Position numbers and translations under genes: made by a program. From Mercenaria mercenaria (taxonomy: Eukaryota > Mollusca > Bivalvia > Venerida > Veneridae): a stretch of 64,000 bases of DNA. Every line of letters starts with the position of its first letter. The first letter of the stretch is position 1. Below are positions 22,840 to 35,091 of this stretch, one piece after another. The stretch covers positions 20,272,501-20,336,500 of the forward strand of contig NC_069367.1 in NCBI RefSeq assembly GCF_021730395.1, in the 5' to 3' direction. The notes beneath the pieces were generated by a model that ran no database searches, was not told the origin of the DNA, and saw only the letters and a program-made list of their open reading frames with translations.

Positions 22840-22902
<63 letters not shown>
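22805..22902. repeat. (CT)n with C tract microsatellite
   Basis: CT dinucleotides flank a run of about 20 C. The ORF over it is low complexity and spurious. Confidence 0.95.
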
Positions 22903-22929
22903 ATTTACTAATATATCGATTCGCCGTAA

Positions 22930-23352
22930 CATCTAACACAATCATAGCACTCTTGTTGTCACTCTCTTGCTTTAATCACTCATAACACTCTATTCGTCAC
23001 TCTCTCGCTTTAATCACTCATAGCACTTTATTCGTCATTCTTTTGCTTTAAACACTCATAGCGCTCCATTCGTCACTCCCTTGCTTTAATCACTTACAGC
23101 GCTCCATTCGTCACTCCCTTGTTTTAATCACTCACAACACTCTATTCGTCATTCTCTTGCTTTAATCATTCACATCACTCTATTCGTCACTCTCTTGCTT
23201 TAATCACTCATAGCGCTCCATTCGTCACTCTCTTTCTTTAATCACTCATAGCGCTCCAATCGTCACTCTCTTGCTTTAATCATTCATAGCGCTCCATTCG
23301 TCACTCTCTAGTTTTAATCACGCATAGTGCTCCATTCGTCACTCTCTTGCTT
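22930..23352. repeat. 38-bp minisatellite, segment 2
   Basis: About 11 units of CACTCTCTTGCTTTAATCAC TCATAGCGCTCCATTCGT. Related to segment 1 at 20685-21105. Confidence 0.92.
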
Positions 23353-25150
23353 TAATTAAGAAATAATTTATAGCAAAAGAGTGTTTTATCACTATTTATG
23401 CACGATGGGCGGTTATACATCGGGCTTAATAATTTCACGAAGGCGCAACCCGAGTGAAATTATTTGTACGACGTATTACCGCCCGATTGTATAGTGTTAA
23501 AACACGGTTTTGCTATAAATTATTTCGATTCTTATATGCCCTTAATCTAAAACAGTAGATAAAATATAGTAGCGCTCTTTTTTGGTCGCAACAAAAATGT
23601 TGACGTCACAGCACGTTAACGTGACGTCATTCTAGCGTAAGCGTGTTTTAAGGAGGTAGGTTACCTTGTTACAAGGGTAAATTCAAATTAGTTGAACCGC
23701 AGCATTTTTTTGAATTTCATCTAATATGAAGTTTTAACTGCTACAATCTCAATTTCGTTTGTCTCTGTCCCTTCTAGTTCAGTTTTTATCAAGGTTTGAA
23801 GAACATGACCCTCCAAAGGTATTTCATATTGAAAGAAGAAGGAAAATACGGATATTTAACTCTTTTCAGTGTATTTTAGTTTCATTGATATCCGTAGAAG
23901 TCTGCATAATTGATAATTTTACTAGAATGCACGTTAGCTTTCTAATATCAGCTTAAAATGTGTATGTCGCGGGGCTCGTGTTTCCATGGTAACGCATTTT
24001 CTCTCATTTTTAAACAACTATGAATAAAAATACGGGTTTTCGACGGCTTCAGTGCCATTCTGTTAATGACCGGCATGGAATATTTGGGTAATATTATTAG
24101 CAAAATACCAGGCACTTTACATGGTACCCTATTTTTCTTAAAGTTTAAAGTAACCGTGGCAACAGAGACGTTTAAAATAGCTTATATCTTGCTTTTTGTC
24201 GTAATTTCTTATAAAAGACATTGAATAAGGTTATCTTTCTAGTTACTGTATCTTTAAAACATATTATTTCTAACATAAGTTATATTTTCGTGTTATCTGC
24301 ATTTATTCAAACAAATTTCACAGCTTAGAATACTTACAGCAGTACCCCTCGTCTGGCATTTTTTATGGAAAAATCGTTCAGCATGCTGCTATTATTCTCA
24401 TGGATATTGTTGAAATGAAAATAAAAAGCCGAAGCTGTGTTTCTTAAATAGACCAGTGTCAATGCTTTTGAATTTTACATTTAGATACATAGGTCACGGG
24501 CTTCGTTTCCATGGTAACATCAATTTAATTCAAGAAACAACAATTTTCTATTGAAATTTGAACAATTTTAGATCTAAATTCTAGTATATAAGTAACAAAT
24601 TATCAACAGAACCAGAAAAAAACAGGTATTACAAATCAAACTGCTAGATTTTTTATTTGAAAATGGCCGTAATAAGTAACCTTTCACCCAACTATATTCC
24701 AAATAACATTGGCTATCTTCGTCCATTTTCTTACATTCCGCATAACATTTCAATATAACTACATAAAAGAAGCAAAATATTGATTATTTTTCAGAGCAAT
24801 AGACTCATAAGAAATATTTAAGCAAATAATGGTTATTTGAAAATAGTTAAAATAAAGAAAACGCACAGAATTACGTACTTTCAAGAAAAAAGCTGTTAAT
24901 TTTGCGCGGTAACTGACACGTAACGTCATGACCTCAATGACGTCATTTTAAGACAACATTGTTTTGAAGCGTTTCTGCGGCAATTTATTCATTATTTCTG
25001 CATTATTAAGCCATAAAGCAACAGATCAAAGACAGGTTCATGATTTGTTTTCAGAAGAATGAATATACAAACACATTTAGTTTGTCGTAAAAGTCGTCGT
25101 AAATCGTCACGTTAGCTTCCGGTTGGACATGCGCACATACAAATATGAAG
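23353..25150. mobile_element. ~1.8-kb insertion splitting the 38-bp minisatellite
   Basis: Array sequence stops at GCTTTAATTA and resumes after GTTTTAATTATTC, so TTTAATTA at both borders may be an 8-bp target duplication. The left end, 23360-23526, is a foldback with ~36-bp arms (GAAATAATTTATAGCAAAAG). The interior has no coding region. Two stretches with GACGTCA lie near 23600 and 24940. Confidence 0.5.
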
Positions 25151-25275
25151 GTTTTAATTATTCATAATACTCGTCATTGTCTTGCTATAATCACTCATAG
25201 CACTCCATTTGTCATTCTCTTACTTCATTTACTTTCAACATTCCAGTCGTCTTTTCTTGCTTTACTGACTCTTAA
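25150..25275. repeat. 38-bp minisatellite, segment 3
   Basis: About three diverged units (GTCATTCTCTTACTTCATTT and similar) resume after the insertion. Confidence 0.75.
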
Positions 25276-25396
25276 CATTTTTTTATTATTATTATTATGC
25301 CAGATTTTTATAACGCCCTTTTCATGATAAACACGTTCAAAGGCGATTCACATATAGCAAACGCAGCCACACAGGGCGCGAAATTCATCCTCTACT
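25276..25396 (-). mobile_element. Probable 3' tail of a minus-strand retroposon
   Basis: Read on the minus strand the sequence runs through GGGCGTTATAAAAATCTGGC into an ATAATAATAATAAAAAA tail, the form of a LINE or SINE 3' end. It may be the tail of the LINE at 26271-27880, now cut off from it by the MITE. Confidence 0.45.
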
Positions 25397-26270
25397 CACT
25401 GGCGCCAGATCAGAAAGAAATGCCTCTGTACATGTTATACCCTACCCCTAGGTATTCTATAAGAACCATGGTCATGAACGGGAAAATATACTAACCCATT
25501 TCAATCGCGTATTTCATACCTAAAACACGCAGGTCAGTAAATGTGTACTACTGATATTAAACAAGCGATAATTTATCTTCAATCGTGCACCAGTCACCTT
25601 GTCTCAATATTCCATATTGCAGAGATGCTCCGTATATTTTATGCTTTAGTCAACGTTACAGAAAAAACTTGCGTGAACTTCCCTAATGAACATCCGGTCT
25701 AGAGGTCACGACAGTGTGCACATGTTAAGCGAAATGTAAACAAACAAAAACAGAATGCAATATATTCACAGTTTTACGATAAGACTCGAAATGATGAATG
25801 AAATTCATCTTGTATATGGTTTTGAATTTGAAATCATGCATAGTTATACATCTATTCTGTTTATTTAATTCATTTTGCACATTTATGCTGCATATAAACA
25901 TTTTAGCGTACACGTGTAGTAAAATGACGACTGACATACATTTTCATATCAGCCAATCAGAGTGTGTCTATAAACTAGAACGGAACTTCACCAGGGAAGT
26001 TCAAGCAAGTTTTTTGAGTACCTGTGAAAAAACTGTAAACTACACGTTGTTTTTCTAAGATAAGAACTACTGATGAAATGTGACCGGTACACAACGGAAG
26101 ATAAATTACCATTTGTTTAATATCAATAGTACACATTTACTGAACTGCGTGTTTTAGATATGAAATACGCGATAGAAATGGGTTAGTATATTTTCCCGTT
26201 CACGACCATGGTTCTTATAGAATACCTAGGGGTAGGGTGTAACACGTACGGAGGCATTTTCTTTCTGATC
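25397..26270 (+). mobile_element. hAT-like MITE, copy 1 (right end truncated)
   Basis: Begins CACTGGCGCCAGATCAGA and has inverted terminal repeats of over 100 bp (TACCCTACCCCTAGGTATTC near the left end, its complement near the right). The last ~16 bases of the right repeat are missing at the junction with LINE sequence. The full copy 2 is at 58593-59466. No transposase. Confidence 0.85.
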
Positions 26271-27880
26271 AGGTAGTTTAATCATATTTTATTGTAATCA
26301 TCACACAAGACATTATGGTAATGTACATCAAGACACTATTATACAGATACATATGTAAATATATATATACAATAGCAAACTATCATTATACAAGACATAT
26401 ATATTACTACTGTACATTAGGAAGTATTCAGTAACTTTGCGAATGTGCGATAATACAAAAGGGTTGGACCACAAGTTTTACCAACATTAGAAATCGGTCC
26501 GTCCCTGGCTGTCAAATTAATGTTAGATTAAACTAAATGGCGGATTTTTTGTTTGGTCTGGAATGGAAAAAATATATATGCTTAACAAAATATAATTTTA
26601 AGTTATAAACTTACTTATATAGAAGAAGAGTTAAGACAGTAAATTTAATAGAAGAAAAGCAGGGGAAAAACAATCGAAAGAAAAAAAACAACAACAATAA
26701 AACTAACACAGACAAGCGTAAAATCAATCAGTGCACCTCATCGCATCCGCTGCAGAATACCCACATCCAGCCCAGCCCAGAGCCCTCTAAACAGATATAT
26801 AGTCAAAAGATCAGGAGGCAGTGCTAGTGAAACGACGTGTATTTTTTGTATAACTTTGTACTTCTAAAAACAAAGATTTGTTCTCCTCAATAGTAAGTGA
26901 ATCAATTCCATGAAGTAATTTGTGAGTACTAAGAGGATGAAATCTTCGAGTATTGATAAATAACAATCGACGAGCATCGGCATAATGGCTACATTTAAAA
27001 AAGAAATGTTCCGCATCTTCAATACCATGTCCACAAGAGCAATCGGGATAGTCTCGTAAATGGTTATAAAATAAATCATTGTTTAAGTTGCTGCATCGGT
27101 TTCTAATACGAGTTTGAACTACATTATAGAATCGTTCTCCTATTAGATAAAAAGACGGAACAATTGGAGATTTAAATTTACTCTTCAATTTGCTCTTAAA
27201 AGATGTAAGTGTGTTAGCATTGCGTGTCGGGAGGTCAAGGTTATTCCATAGTTCTACTGAATCGGGTATAACTGATTTTGAGTAAATTTCGAGACGTCTA
27301 GGCAATGTTACAAAATTAGTGTTGTTTCTAAGTTCATAGTTGTTAGAATTGTGAACTGTTGGAGGAAAAATGTCTATAAGGTAATCTGGAAGCAGTCCGT
27401 TATTTCCTTTATAAGCTAATATTAATTTCTGCATAATTCTACGGTCTGCAAGAGAAACCCAGCCAACTTCAGTTAATAAATTTTGAATGGAAACGGAACG
27501 AGTCAAACCAGTAACAATGCGAGCTGCTTCATATTGAAGTTTTTCTATAGTGTCCTTTTCATATTGAGTACAGCTATCCCATACAACTGAAGCATACTCG
27601 AGTAGAGGTCTTAGATACGATAAATAAATGTTGTTAAGAGTAGACCTTTTAACTTTGAATTTTAACATTCTCATCGAGCCGAGTACTTTTGAAGCTGAGG
27701 AAGTGATATTGTTTATATGGGTGTGCCAAGAGCCATCATGACTTATTGTAAGACCTAGATGTTTGTGATCGTCAACGAAGTTTAGAGGGGTATTATCAAA
27801 GGTTAACGAAGGTTGAGCTATATCTCTAAAGGAGAAAAACATGACTTCAGTTTTAGAAGGAGTACAGACACAGCCCCCAG
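26271..27880 (-). mobile_element. 5'-truncated LINE (CR1/Jockey-like): C-terminal half of RT plus 3' UTR
   Basis: An intact minus-strand frame (stop 26811-26813, open up to about 27872) begins PSKTEVMFFSF just after where the RT catalytic motif would lie. It runs through HLGLTISHDGSWHTHI, YLSYLRPLLEYASVVWD and LQYEAARIVTGL, and ends with a Cys/His segment CSCGHGIEDAEHFFFKC. The palm with the catalytic aspartates is missing, so this copy cannot be active. About 540 bp of 3' UTR follows. The open frame over 340 codons suggests a fairly young copy. Confidence 0.85.
26811..27842 (-). CDS. LINE reverse transcriptase, C-terminal fragment
   Basis: A 343-aa open frame covering the RT thumb and C-terminal zinc-knuckle-like region of the LINE copy described above. 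It belongs to a mobile element, not to a host gene. The first ATG is simply an internal methionine of the original protein. Confidence 0.8.
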   Translation of the reverse strand: MFFSFRDIAQPSLTFDNTPLNFVDDHKHLGLTISHDGSWHTHINNITSSASKVLGSMRMLKFKVKRSTLNNIYLSYLRPLLEYASVVWDSCTQYEKDTIEKLQYEAARIVTGLTRSVSIQNLLTEVGWVSLADRRIMQKLILAYKGNNGLLPDYLIDIFPPTVHNSNNYELRNNTNFVTLPRRLEIYSKSVIPDSVELWNNLDLPTRNANTLTSFKSKLKSKFKSPIVPSFYLIGERFYNVVQTRIRNRCSNLNNDLFYNHLRDYPDCSCGHGIEDAEHFFFKCSHYADARRLLFINTRRFHPLSTHKLLHGIDSLTIEENKSLFLEVQSYTKNTRRFTSTAS

Positions 27881-28146
27881 AACAGATAGAGAGAACTGTT
27901 AAGATACAGACTTGGCCGGCTAACTTAGCCTAGCTCTTTGCGAATAGACAGTCTGGTTCTTTAACGTACCCGGTGGATAGCACCGATACACGCGAAGCCG
28001 TCTTTCCTGGGAAGAACAAGTACAGGCCTCTAAGTCAGATGGGAGACACTCATGAGCATCTCAGAAATTTCCAGTGCCTGGACCGGGATTCGAACCCCGG
28101 ACCTCTGGATTGACAGTCAAACGTGTTACCACTAGACCACCGGCCC
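27881..28146 (-). mobile_element. tRNA-Asp-like SINE
   Basis: The minus strand begins GGGCCGGTGGTCTAGTGGTA, carries an anticodon-like GTC and a perfect B box GGTTCGAATCC, and continues into a body with GGGTACGTTAAAGAACC. The head resembles tRNA-Asp. The body, not the head, shows that it is a SINE. It abuts the truncated 5' end of the LINE in the same orientation. Confidence 0.78.
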
Positions 28147-28159
28147 ACCTCTATCCCAA

Positions 28160-28790
28160 TCGTCATCACTCATTAAATAACTGTTATCGCTAGATTCTTT
28201 CAGAACAACGGCGAACAATGTCCGAAAAAAAGAAAATACACAGTAAAGATTATTGTATTATTGTGGAAGAGATTTTGCCAATCAAAAGGTTTTCATTGAC
28301 AAGCTGTTTCCCTTGATCACGGGCTTCACTACGCTAGAGCCTGTTTAAAATATTTTCTGCAACAATTCTACAGTTTAATTTGGTCCGTGTTCCGTTCATA
28401 TAACTGTGTCTACAAAATAGAGTTAAGGGCACTTCAAGATTGCAATATTAAAGCATTATTGCAGTACACAATAGGCATTAAAATGATTTATTAAATGTAT
28501 GTGAACCATACATAATTCTCAATGCATTTTGTATATAAATTATGTGAAAATAGCATATCTGTTTTGTGGCCATTATTATTGTCAGGTGATTGACACAATA
28601 AGAGTTCTTACACAACTTGGACATAGAAAACGTCAACAGTCAAATTTCATAGGATGATTTTACTGGTATATATCCTCTACAACAACGCGCATTCTCCAAA
28701 TCTCTAAATTATACCCCCGCTTCCCCCATCCTGGACCAATTCATAATGGCAACAATTTTTAAAAAATAAAAAGTACCGTTGGAGACAAAG
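28160..28790. other. Intergenic, nothing identified
   Basis: AT-rich sequence without coding potential, RNA gene or clear repeat. Confidence 0.4.
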
Positions 28791-28799
28791 ATTGATATA

Positions 28800-29590
28800 T
28801 ACAATTATATATTAGGATGCATGAACAAGTAACATAATTTATGGTGCAGACACGAAAAATCGACTTTGTGACCTTAACCTTGGGGCATAGGACCAGCTGG
28901 GGCAAGTCTTATCAAACATCTTATCGTATCGTACGACCAAACTTTTGTCTGAACACTCTTGCTGGTACCAGTAACAAAACACCAATTTCATGTGTTAAAG
29001 ATTTTATGTGTAGGCCTACGGGAAGGTAGCATGTTTTCTGTATAATGTGTCCATATTCTAAGAAAACAGATATCACAGTTTTGACCTATGATCGATTTTA
29101 GTCGTACTATGTTTAATAAGACGGTCCCCTGTGTCTTATGCGCTACACATCGACTTGTGATGGTGAATATTTTAACAAGTTATTTCAGAATCCCTTCATG
29201 CATAAAGACGTTATGGCCCGGACACGAAAAATGAACTGATCCTATTTTTAACATTTGACCTTGACATTGGAACTAGGGAACTGTGTCTTGTGGGCGAAAC
29301 ATCGTCTCATGATGGTGAAAATTTAAGCCAAGTTATTTCAGAATCCCTTAATGCACAAAGAAGTTATGGCATGGACACGAAAAATGGGCCTTTTTTACCT
29401 TTGACCTCTTAAGTGTGACATTGACTTTAAAGAGAACAGAAAAAGAAGACGACGGGCGTTAACTACATATTACCTATGTGTGTGTGAAGTATGAGAGAGG
29501 TAGGTGTAATAGTATTCAAGTAATTGCACGACCAAATTTATGCGGACACACATACAAACAGACCGGACAGACAGACCGCACGGTGATTCC
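28800..29590 (+). mobile_element. Dispersed element with internal ~150-bp degenerate units
   Basis: GGACACGAAAAATG-like units recur near 28845, 29220 and 29370, each followed by a TTTGACCTT-like motif. The segment ends with GGACAGACAGACCG. The plan is the same as at 45304-47090 and 57788-60063. No protein. Confidence 0.55.
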
Positions 29591-29784
29591 TATTTATCTT
29601 GCCTCCTACAAGTTTCTTGCATTTCTATTGGTCAATAGACGTCACGTGGAGACAGGATATATTCCATATCCTGCTAGTACATTTCAGATATGAATTTTGA
29701 TTTTAAAAAATGGCTGCCGCTTTGTTAATTTACAAAATATTAGATTATAGCATGTAAGTAAAGGGTAGTCGGCAAGATAAAATC

Positions 29785-29902
29785 GTTACACAGCTTGTTG
29801 GTGACAGGATACGGGATATACGCTGTCGAGCGAAGCTCGAGCCTCATATGGATTTTCAAGACAGCGTATATCCCGTATCCTGTCACCAACAAGCTGTGTA
29901 AC
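29785..29902. repeat. Perfect foldback with 43-bp arms
   Basis: GTTACACAGCTTGTTGGTGA through ATACGCTGTC is repeated in perfect inverse after a ~32-bp spacer. Perfect arms point to a recent miniature foldback element. Confidence 0.85.
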
Positions 29903-29904
29903 TA

Positions 29905-30651
29905 ATAATACCCCCTTTGCGGGTTATAATTATGAAGTAATACTACAGGAGCAAGGGAAAGCCGATATTTAATAAACAAGTCAGTTGCTAAAAGGCATAC
30001 AGTCTTTTTACGAAAGTCGCAAACATTAGTACAGTACTTCAAGCAAACATGCATACAGTCAGGACATCACACCGAATTCCATAAATAGAAGAACTATTTT
30101 AGTTCCTCCAAAATAACGGACGGAAAACATATGAATAGTGATACCTCGAGTACTTTCTGCTTGAATGATATGTACCCTGTTTACAGCGTTGGCATGGCGA
30201 ACAAAACTGCTTAAGGAAACTTTTCAATACACGTCAAATCTAGCAAACATTGCGAAATAAAATACATGTACTGTAAACGCGGTAAAAAGTTTCAATTTCG
30301 AAACACCCTTGATTTGTTGACATAACTAAACAATCAAAACAAACTGAACATTACATAATTCCCACGATTGCAGTTGTTCTTATTTTAACAGAGACGACGG
30401 AGCGACGATGACGACAATATTCAATAAAAATATCATGAGATTGTTGATGTTGTTGAAGATTCGCATTTCATAATGTTTAATTATTATTTATTACCTCTGA
30501 TTCAGCAGCCTTTTCAACTGAACCGGACCAGAGAAATTCCACACGCAGGGTGAATTCATAAAACACTGATTACGGCAATATGACAATATAATATATCAGT
30601 CACAGTGTGTTGTACTTTTTGTGCCGGTATATAAGCTATCAATAAAGCAAT

Positions 30652-30713
<62 letters not shown>

Positions 30714-32165
30714 TGACGATGGTAGTTTACGTAATATGCCGGTCCGTCGCCGGTCCGTCTGTATAGCCAGGCGCCGTAATTGGAAACTAAACTTACAGTG
30801 CGGAATTTCTCTAGTCCAGGTTAGTTGAAAAGGCTTCTTTAAGCCACTGCTGAATTCTGAGTCTCTTTTTGATCATTTTCTTGCTGAAAAGGATAGTTCA
30901 AACTTACATTGATTAAACTAATCCATGTGAAATCAATTGTAATTAATTAATAGTTTTAAAATAAATAACTTAATCATTTGATACTGAAGTTACATTATTA
31001 ATGCTAGTACTCTTAAACAATGTCAGAATGAGTAGTCCGAACTAATTAGAAAGCAGATTTAAGATTCTAGAATAATATTCAGATAAATTCATTTTTTAAA
31101 GGCGCATGTTGAAACTTTAATTAACAAACATAATAACCAATACAAAGTTATGATACGGGATAATACATGTATCTGTCTAAAACTGAAGCAAACCGTTTGC
31201 ATTTTCATGAATGTTCTATTACACTGTCTGTATGAGTGTTGTATTGCGTAAAAAGTTGAACACGTCCAAGATAACAAGTGCTGTTTTTCGCCTACGTTAT
31301 ATCTTAAAAAAGACCTTCGTGAATCCACTATCTGCCGTCTAGATCGTAAACATCCTGGTTTTACTTTCAGGATATATTATTCCCTGAAACATTTGAAGAT
31401 AAACAAAATGATTATAAGTCTACGGACATTCAAATATTTGCGTTCTGGAAAAAGACTGTGTGCTAAGAATCGGACCATGAAAGTATTATCTTTGACATTA
31501 TTTGAGATGTCGTAATTTACGCACACCGAGCTAAAGTCTGTACATGCTATATTATCTTTTTATTATTAACGGTGCTTTTTTTTCTTCAAAATATGAAAGG
31601 TAGTCTAACCCTTAGCATGCTGGACGCGATTGACTCTGCTTTTGCGACCAGTGTAGGTTTGCACTGTTCGCTATTCAGTCTGTAAATTTTCAATAAACAC
31701 CCTTAAAATGATACTGCCCACATTGAATGACGGACCAGGCCATTATAGAAATTTAGCAGCGTAAAAGTTAAACAAGGGTTGTCTGATGACAGCGCGGCAA
31801 TCGTGGCTTACATACAAAAGATCTAGAAAATGTTGTAAATTATGAAAAGGACATAATTTCAGAGAGATGAATACAGCCTAGCTGAGAATGGCCATTTCAT
31901 GATGCTGAAGAATTATGAATAGTTTGAAAGCATTTAGTACAATAGTTTTTGGATAACACATTTTCATCAAAACATTTAGCTGAAAAAAAGGGGTATACTT
32001 TTTCCAAAATATAACCAAGAGATATTATACCTCCTCTTGTCAACCCAGAATGCCGGACATGTGTGTAGAATTTGAAAACATTTTGTCAATGACACTCTCA
32101 TGAAAATCTTTAACAACATTTCTTCGTTAAAAAGGAGGCATAACTGTTCTAAATTAAAAGTCAGA
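29905..32165. other. Intergenic with (GT)n
   Basis: A GT dinucleotide run lies at 30653-30709. Otherwise AT-rich sequence without supported genes; minus-strand ORFs of 68-79 codons have no recognisable family. Confidence 0.5.
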
Positions 32166-32174
32166 GTTATATAA

Positions 32175-32976
32175 CACGCCATGTACCCGGATAATCTTAA
32201 CTCTGTTCAGCGACCCTAACTCAGTGCCAACATGGCGGATGTAAAGCCGATACAACTTTGTTTTCTGTGTAATTACGATGTATAAAGGAATGTTTCTGTT
32301 GTTATATCTATCTCCATTGATCAAGTGTATATTTATTTCAAAATGTATCATGTTAAATATATCACCCTTTGTGTATTCAGGCGGAAAAACGACGAACAAG
32401 GCAACTTTTTCAATGAAAACTTTTACAAAAAATCTTTAAAATTACTTCTATGCTTTTGATGCCTCGACTATTTTGTTGTTTGAAAGCAAAGATATACTGC
32501 TTTATAGGCCCCTTTACACTATGTTGTTAACCCACTACATGTTGACACAATGCATGTTCAAATGTACTGACAGCGAGAAAGGGGATAAAAACCTAACTTT
32601 GATTTGATGAAAACCGAACTCAGTTTACATGAGGAATGGATAAAAACCTAACTTACACGAAATTGTGTGACGGATAAACACCTATCTGATTAGTATTCTA
32701 TAGAAATGAATGAGTTGACATGTACATGGTCTGATTATTGTAAACATTACTTTATAAGCGGTATTGTCTTCAAACTTTGTCATTAATTTTAAGATGTTAT
32801 ATGTATGCCCACTACAGTCAAATAATTTTTCATAATTTTAATATTATGCAAATAGCAATGTTTGAAAAAATCTGGATAAACCCTAAAAAATAACTCGGTA
32901 TAAATGTCAAAATTATTATATTTACATAAGAAATTATTTAATACCACCGATGTTCGAAGTTCTGTAGTCCCCAACC

Positions 32977-33011
<35 letters not shown>

Positions 33012-33218
33012 ATACACGCACACACACGCACGCACGCACGCACGCACTGTTTCAGAAGAATTGTGTTTGTTTCAAATCTTGTATATCGTATAGTGTAAGA
33101 GATTTTTATAGAGGTGCTAATGGAATATTTTTTGATATTGTTTAAATGGGATTAGATTTATGATTAATTATTAAATATGATATTTTTCAGTTTTTCAGAC
33201 GGTAAATAGGGAAGAAAA

Positions 33219-33255
<37 letters not shown>

Positions 33256-34664
33256 GTGTGGTGGGGTAGGGGAGTGATGCATGGACTGACGGGACAGGGG
33301 TGTGGGTATCCTTACATTTTTCTCTTGTCCACGGACACTTAAAGTCCACTTGTCCATAGTCAAATTTCACTTGCTCTGATTTATAATACTAAACCTTCAT
33401 GAAAGCGCAAATAGACTGGAGATCGTGTTCTTCATTTAGGACAATAAAAAGAAAAGCATATCACAGTAACTGTGGTAAAATATAAGCTGTTGAAATATTT
33501 GCCTTTTAACGTTTATAAAAGTCTGAAATCGCGTAAGCAGTGTTCGGGATCTTTTGAAGTCATGCCCGAAACACTGCCCACGCAATGGTGCAAAACCAGA
33601 TGAATTCAGAGAAAGACTCTTAAAACGTTCCGACTTGTTTAAGTCATACTTGCGATCTCTGTGTGCTTTTGATTTTAATTTGGCTGACTACTGGGTCAAA
33701 TATTTCCTTTGACAGTGACTTATTGTCTCAGCAGTTGGAATTCTACTTACAAACTTGTCATAATACTTTTTTTTAAGTTGTTTACGTTTCTGATGTATTT
33801 AAATGTCCTTTTAGTTCTCTGTGTGTAACCCTTGTTTTCCTTTTTTTAGTTTTAGTTACAGAATGCTATATGCTGATGATGCAAATATTTTTCTTTAGCT
33901 ACTTTAAGTAGTTCTTATGTTCCCTTTAGCATGTATATGGTTTCTTCTTTTATGTTTTTTTAATGCATGTTGTAAAATGTGACTCTTCTTATTTTTGTGT
34001 AGTGTCAGCTATTTTTTTTATGTTGCTATAAATGTGCTAAATCTGTATGTGGTAAATTACTATTTCGTTTTATTTGCTAGTACATATGTGCTATTTTGTT
34101 TTAATGCGCTGTAACATGTATGTGATAATTTGTGATTTGTTTCTTATCTACTTAGAGCCAGATGCTTTATTTGCTTTAATGTGCTTTAACATATTTGCAT
34201 TTTATTACAGCTGTTTTACTTATGTCGAGCTTACTTACATGTGTTTGTCGGAAAATAGCTTTAAGCTAGTGTTATATGTTTATACTTTTCCGACGTTAAA
34301 TTAATCTTCTTGTATCTAAATCTTCTCTGATATTTTGTCATAGTGTGCGCGAGACCTAGTCAAAGAACCCATTATCTTTATCACCTCCATACACTTGAAG
34401 CAACACACAATCTAAATGATATTTTATGTTTTCTCATTTTATACCTGAAAAAGTATGCTTGTCCGTGGACACACGAATGAAAAATGCACTTGTCCGCCGG
34501 CAAAAAATCACGAGTCGGATAAGTTGGACATAGGAATCCCACATCCCTGCAGGGGTGGGTAGATCAAAGAACTTCGAGCATCAACAGTCCATAAAAAAGT
34601 CAGCCATGTTGGCACTGAGTTAGGGGCGCTGAACAGAGTTAGGATTATCCGGGTACATGGCGTG
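32175..34664. mobile_element. 2.49-kb TIR transposon, non-autonomous
   Basis: The left end CACGCCATGTACCCGGATAA and the reverse complement of the right end match over about 62 bp with two differences. Both ends are flanked by TATAA (32170-32174, 34665-34669), read as a 5-bp target duplication. The interior has CT (32980-33010) and GT (33220-33254) microsatellites and no transposase. Superfamily not assigned. Confidence 0.82.
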
Positions 34665-35017
34665 TATAAGTTGTCCTGAGAGATCCTGTGACATGTGTGA
34701 ACTTTGAAAGCATTTTACCCAGTAGTGTTTGAGAAACCTGATCATATGCAAAAATGTTAGACAAAAGAATGATTACAAAAGTCCTGGTGTTTGAAACATT
34801 TAAATAGTCGAACTAAAACTCCTTCTGTAAAACATCTCTCATTCCATTACAGTTTAAAAAAAATGATAATATTGTGAAATATATCACATTTAAATAAAAA
34901 CAAATTTCGAATGAAAGACCGAGTAAGAAAAAACATATGTAGAAAACATTGTGCTCTTGTTTTAAGATTTCCACTTGGTTGAAAACGAATACCTTTGACT
35001 GGCCTTACAAATAAATC

Positions 35018-35025
35018 TATATAAG
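35018..35025 (+). promoter_or_regulatory. Possible TATA box of the lectin gene
   Basis: TATATAAG lies 67 bp upstream of the lectin start codon, a spacing that would give a transcript start near 35050 and a short unspliced leader. Short upstream ATGs (35047, 35061) would precede the main frame if transcription starts this far up. Confidence 0.4.
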
Positions 35026-35091
35026 AGACATGGTTTGAGTGTTGCAATGTAAAGCAGATGCATGAGGTTGGATACTAGTGCTTGATTTAAA

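Noticed and set aside
28071-28146. tRNA-Asp gene on the minus strand
   Set aside because: Anticodon-like GTC and a good T arm, but the acceptor stem is poor and a SINE body follows directly.
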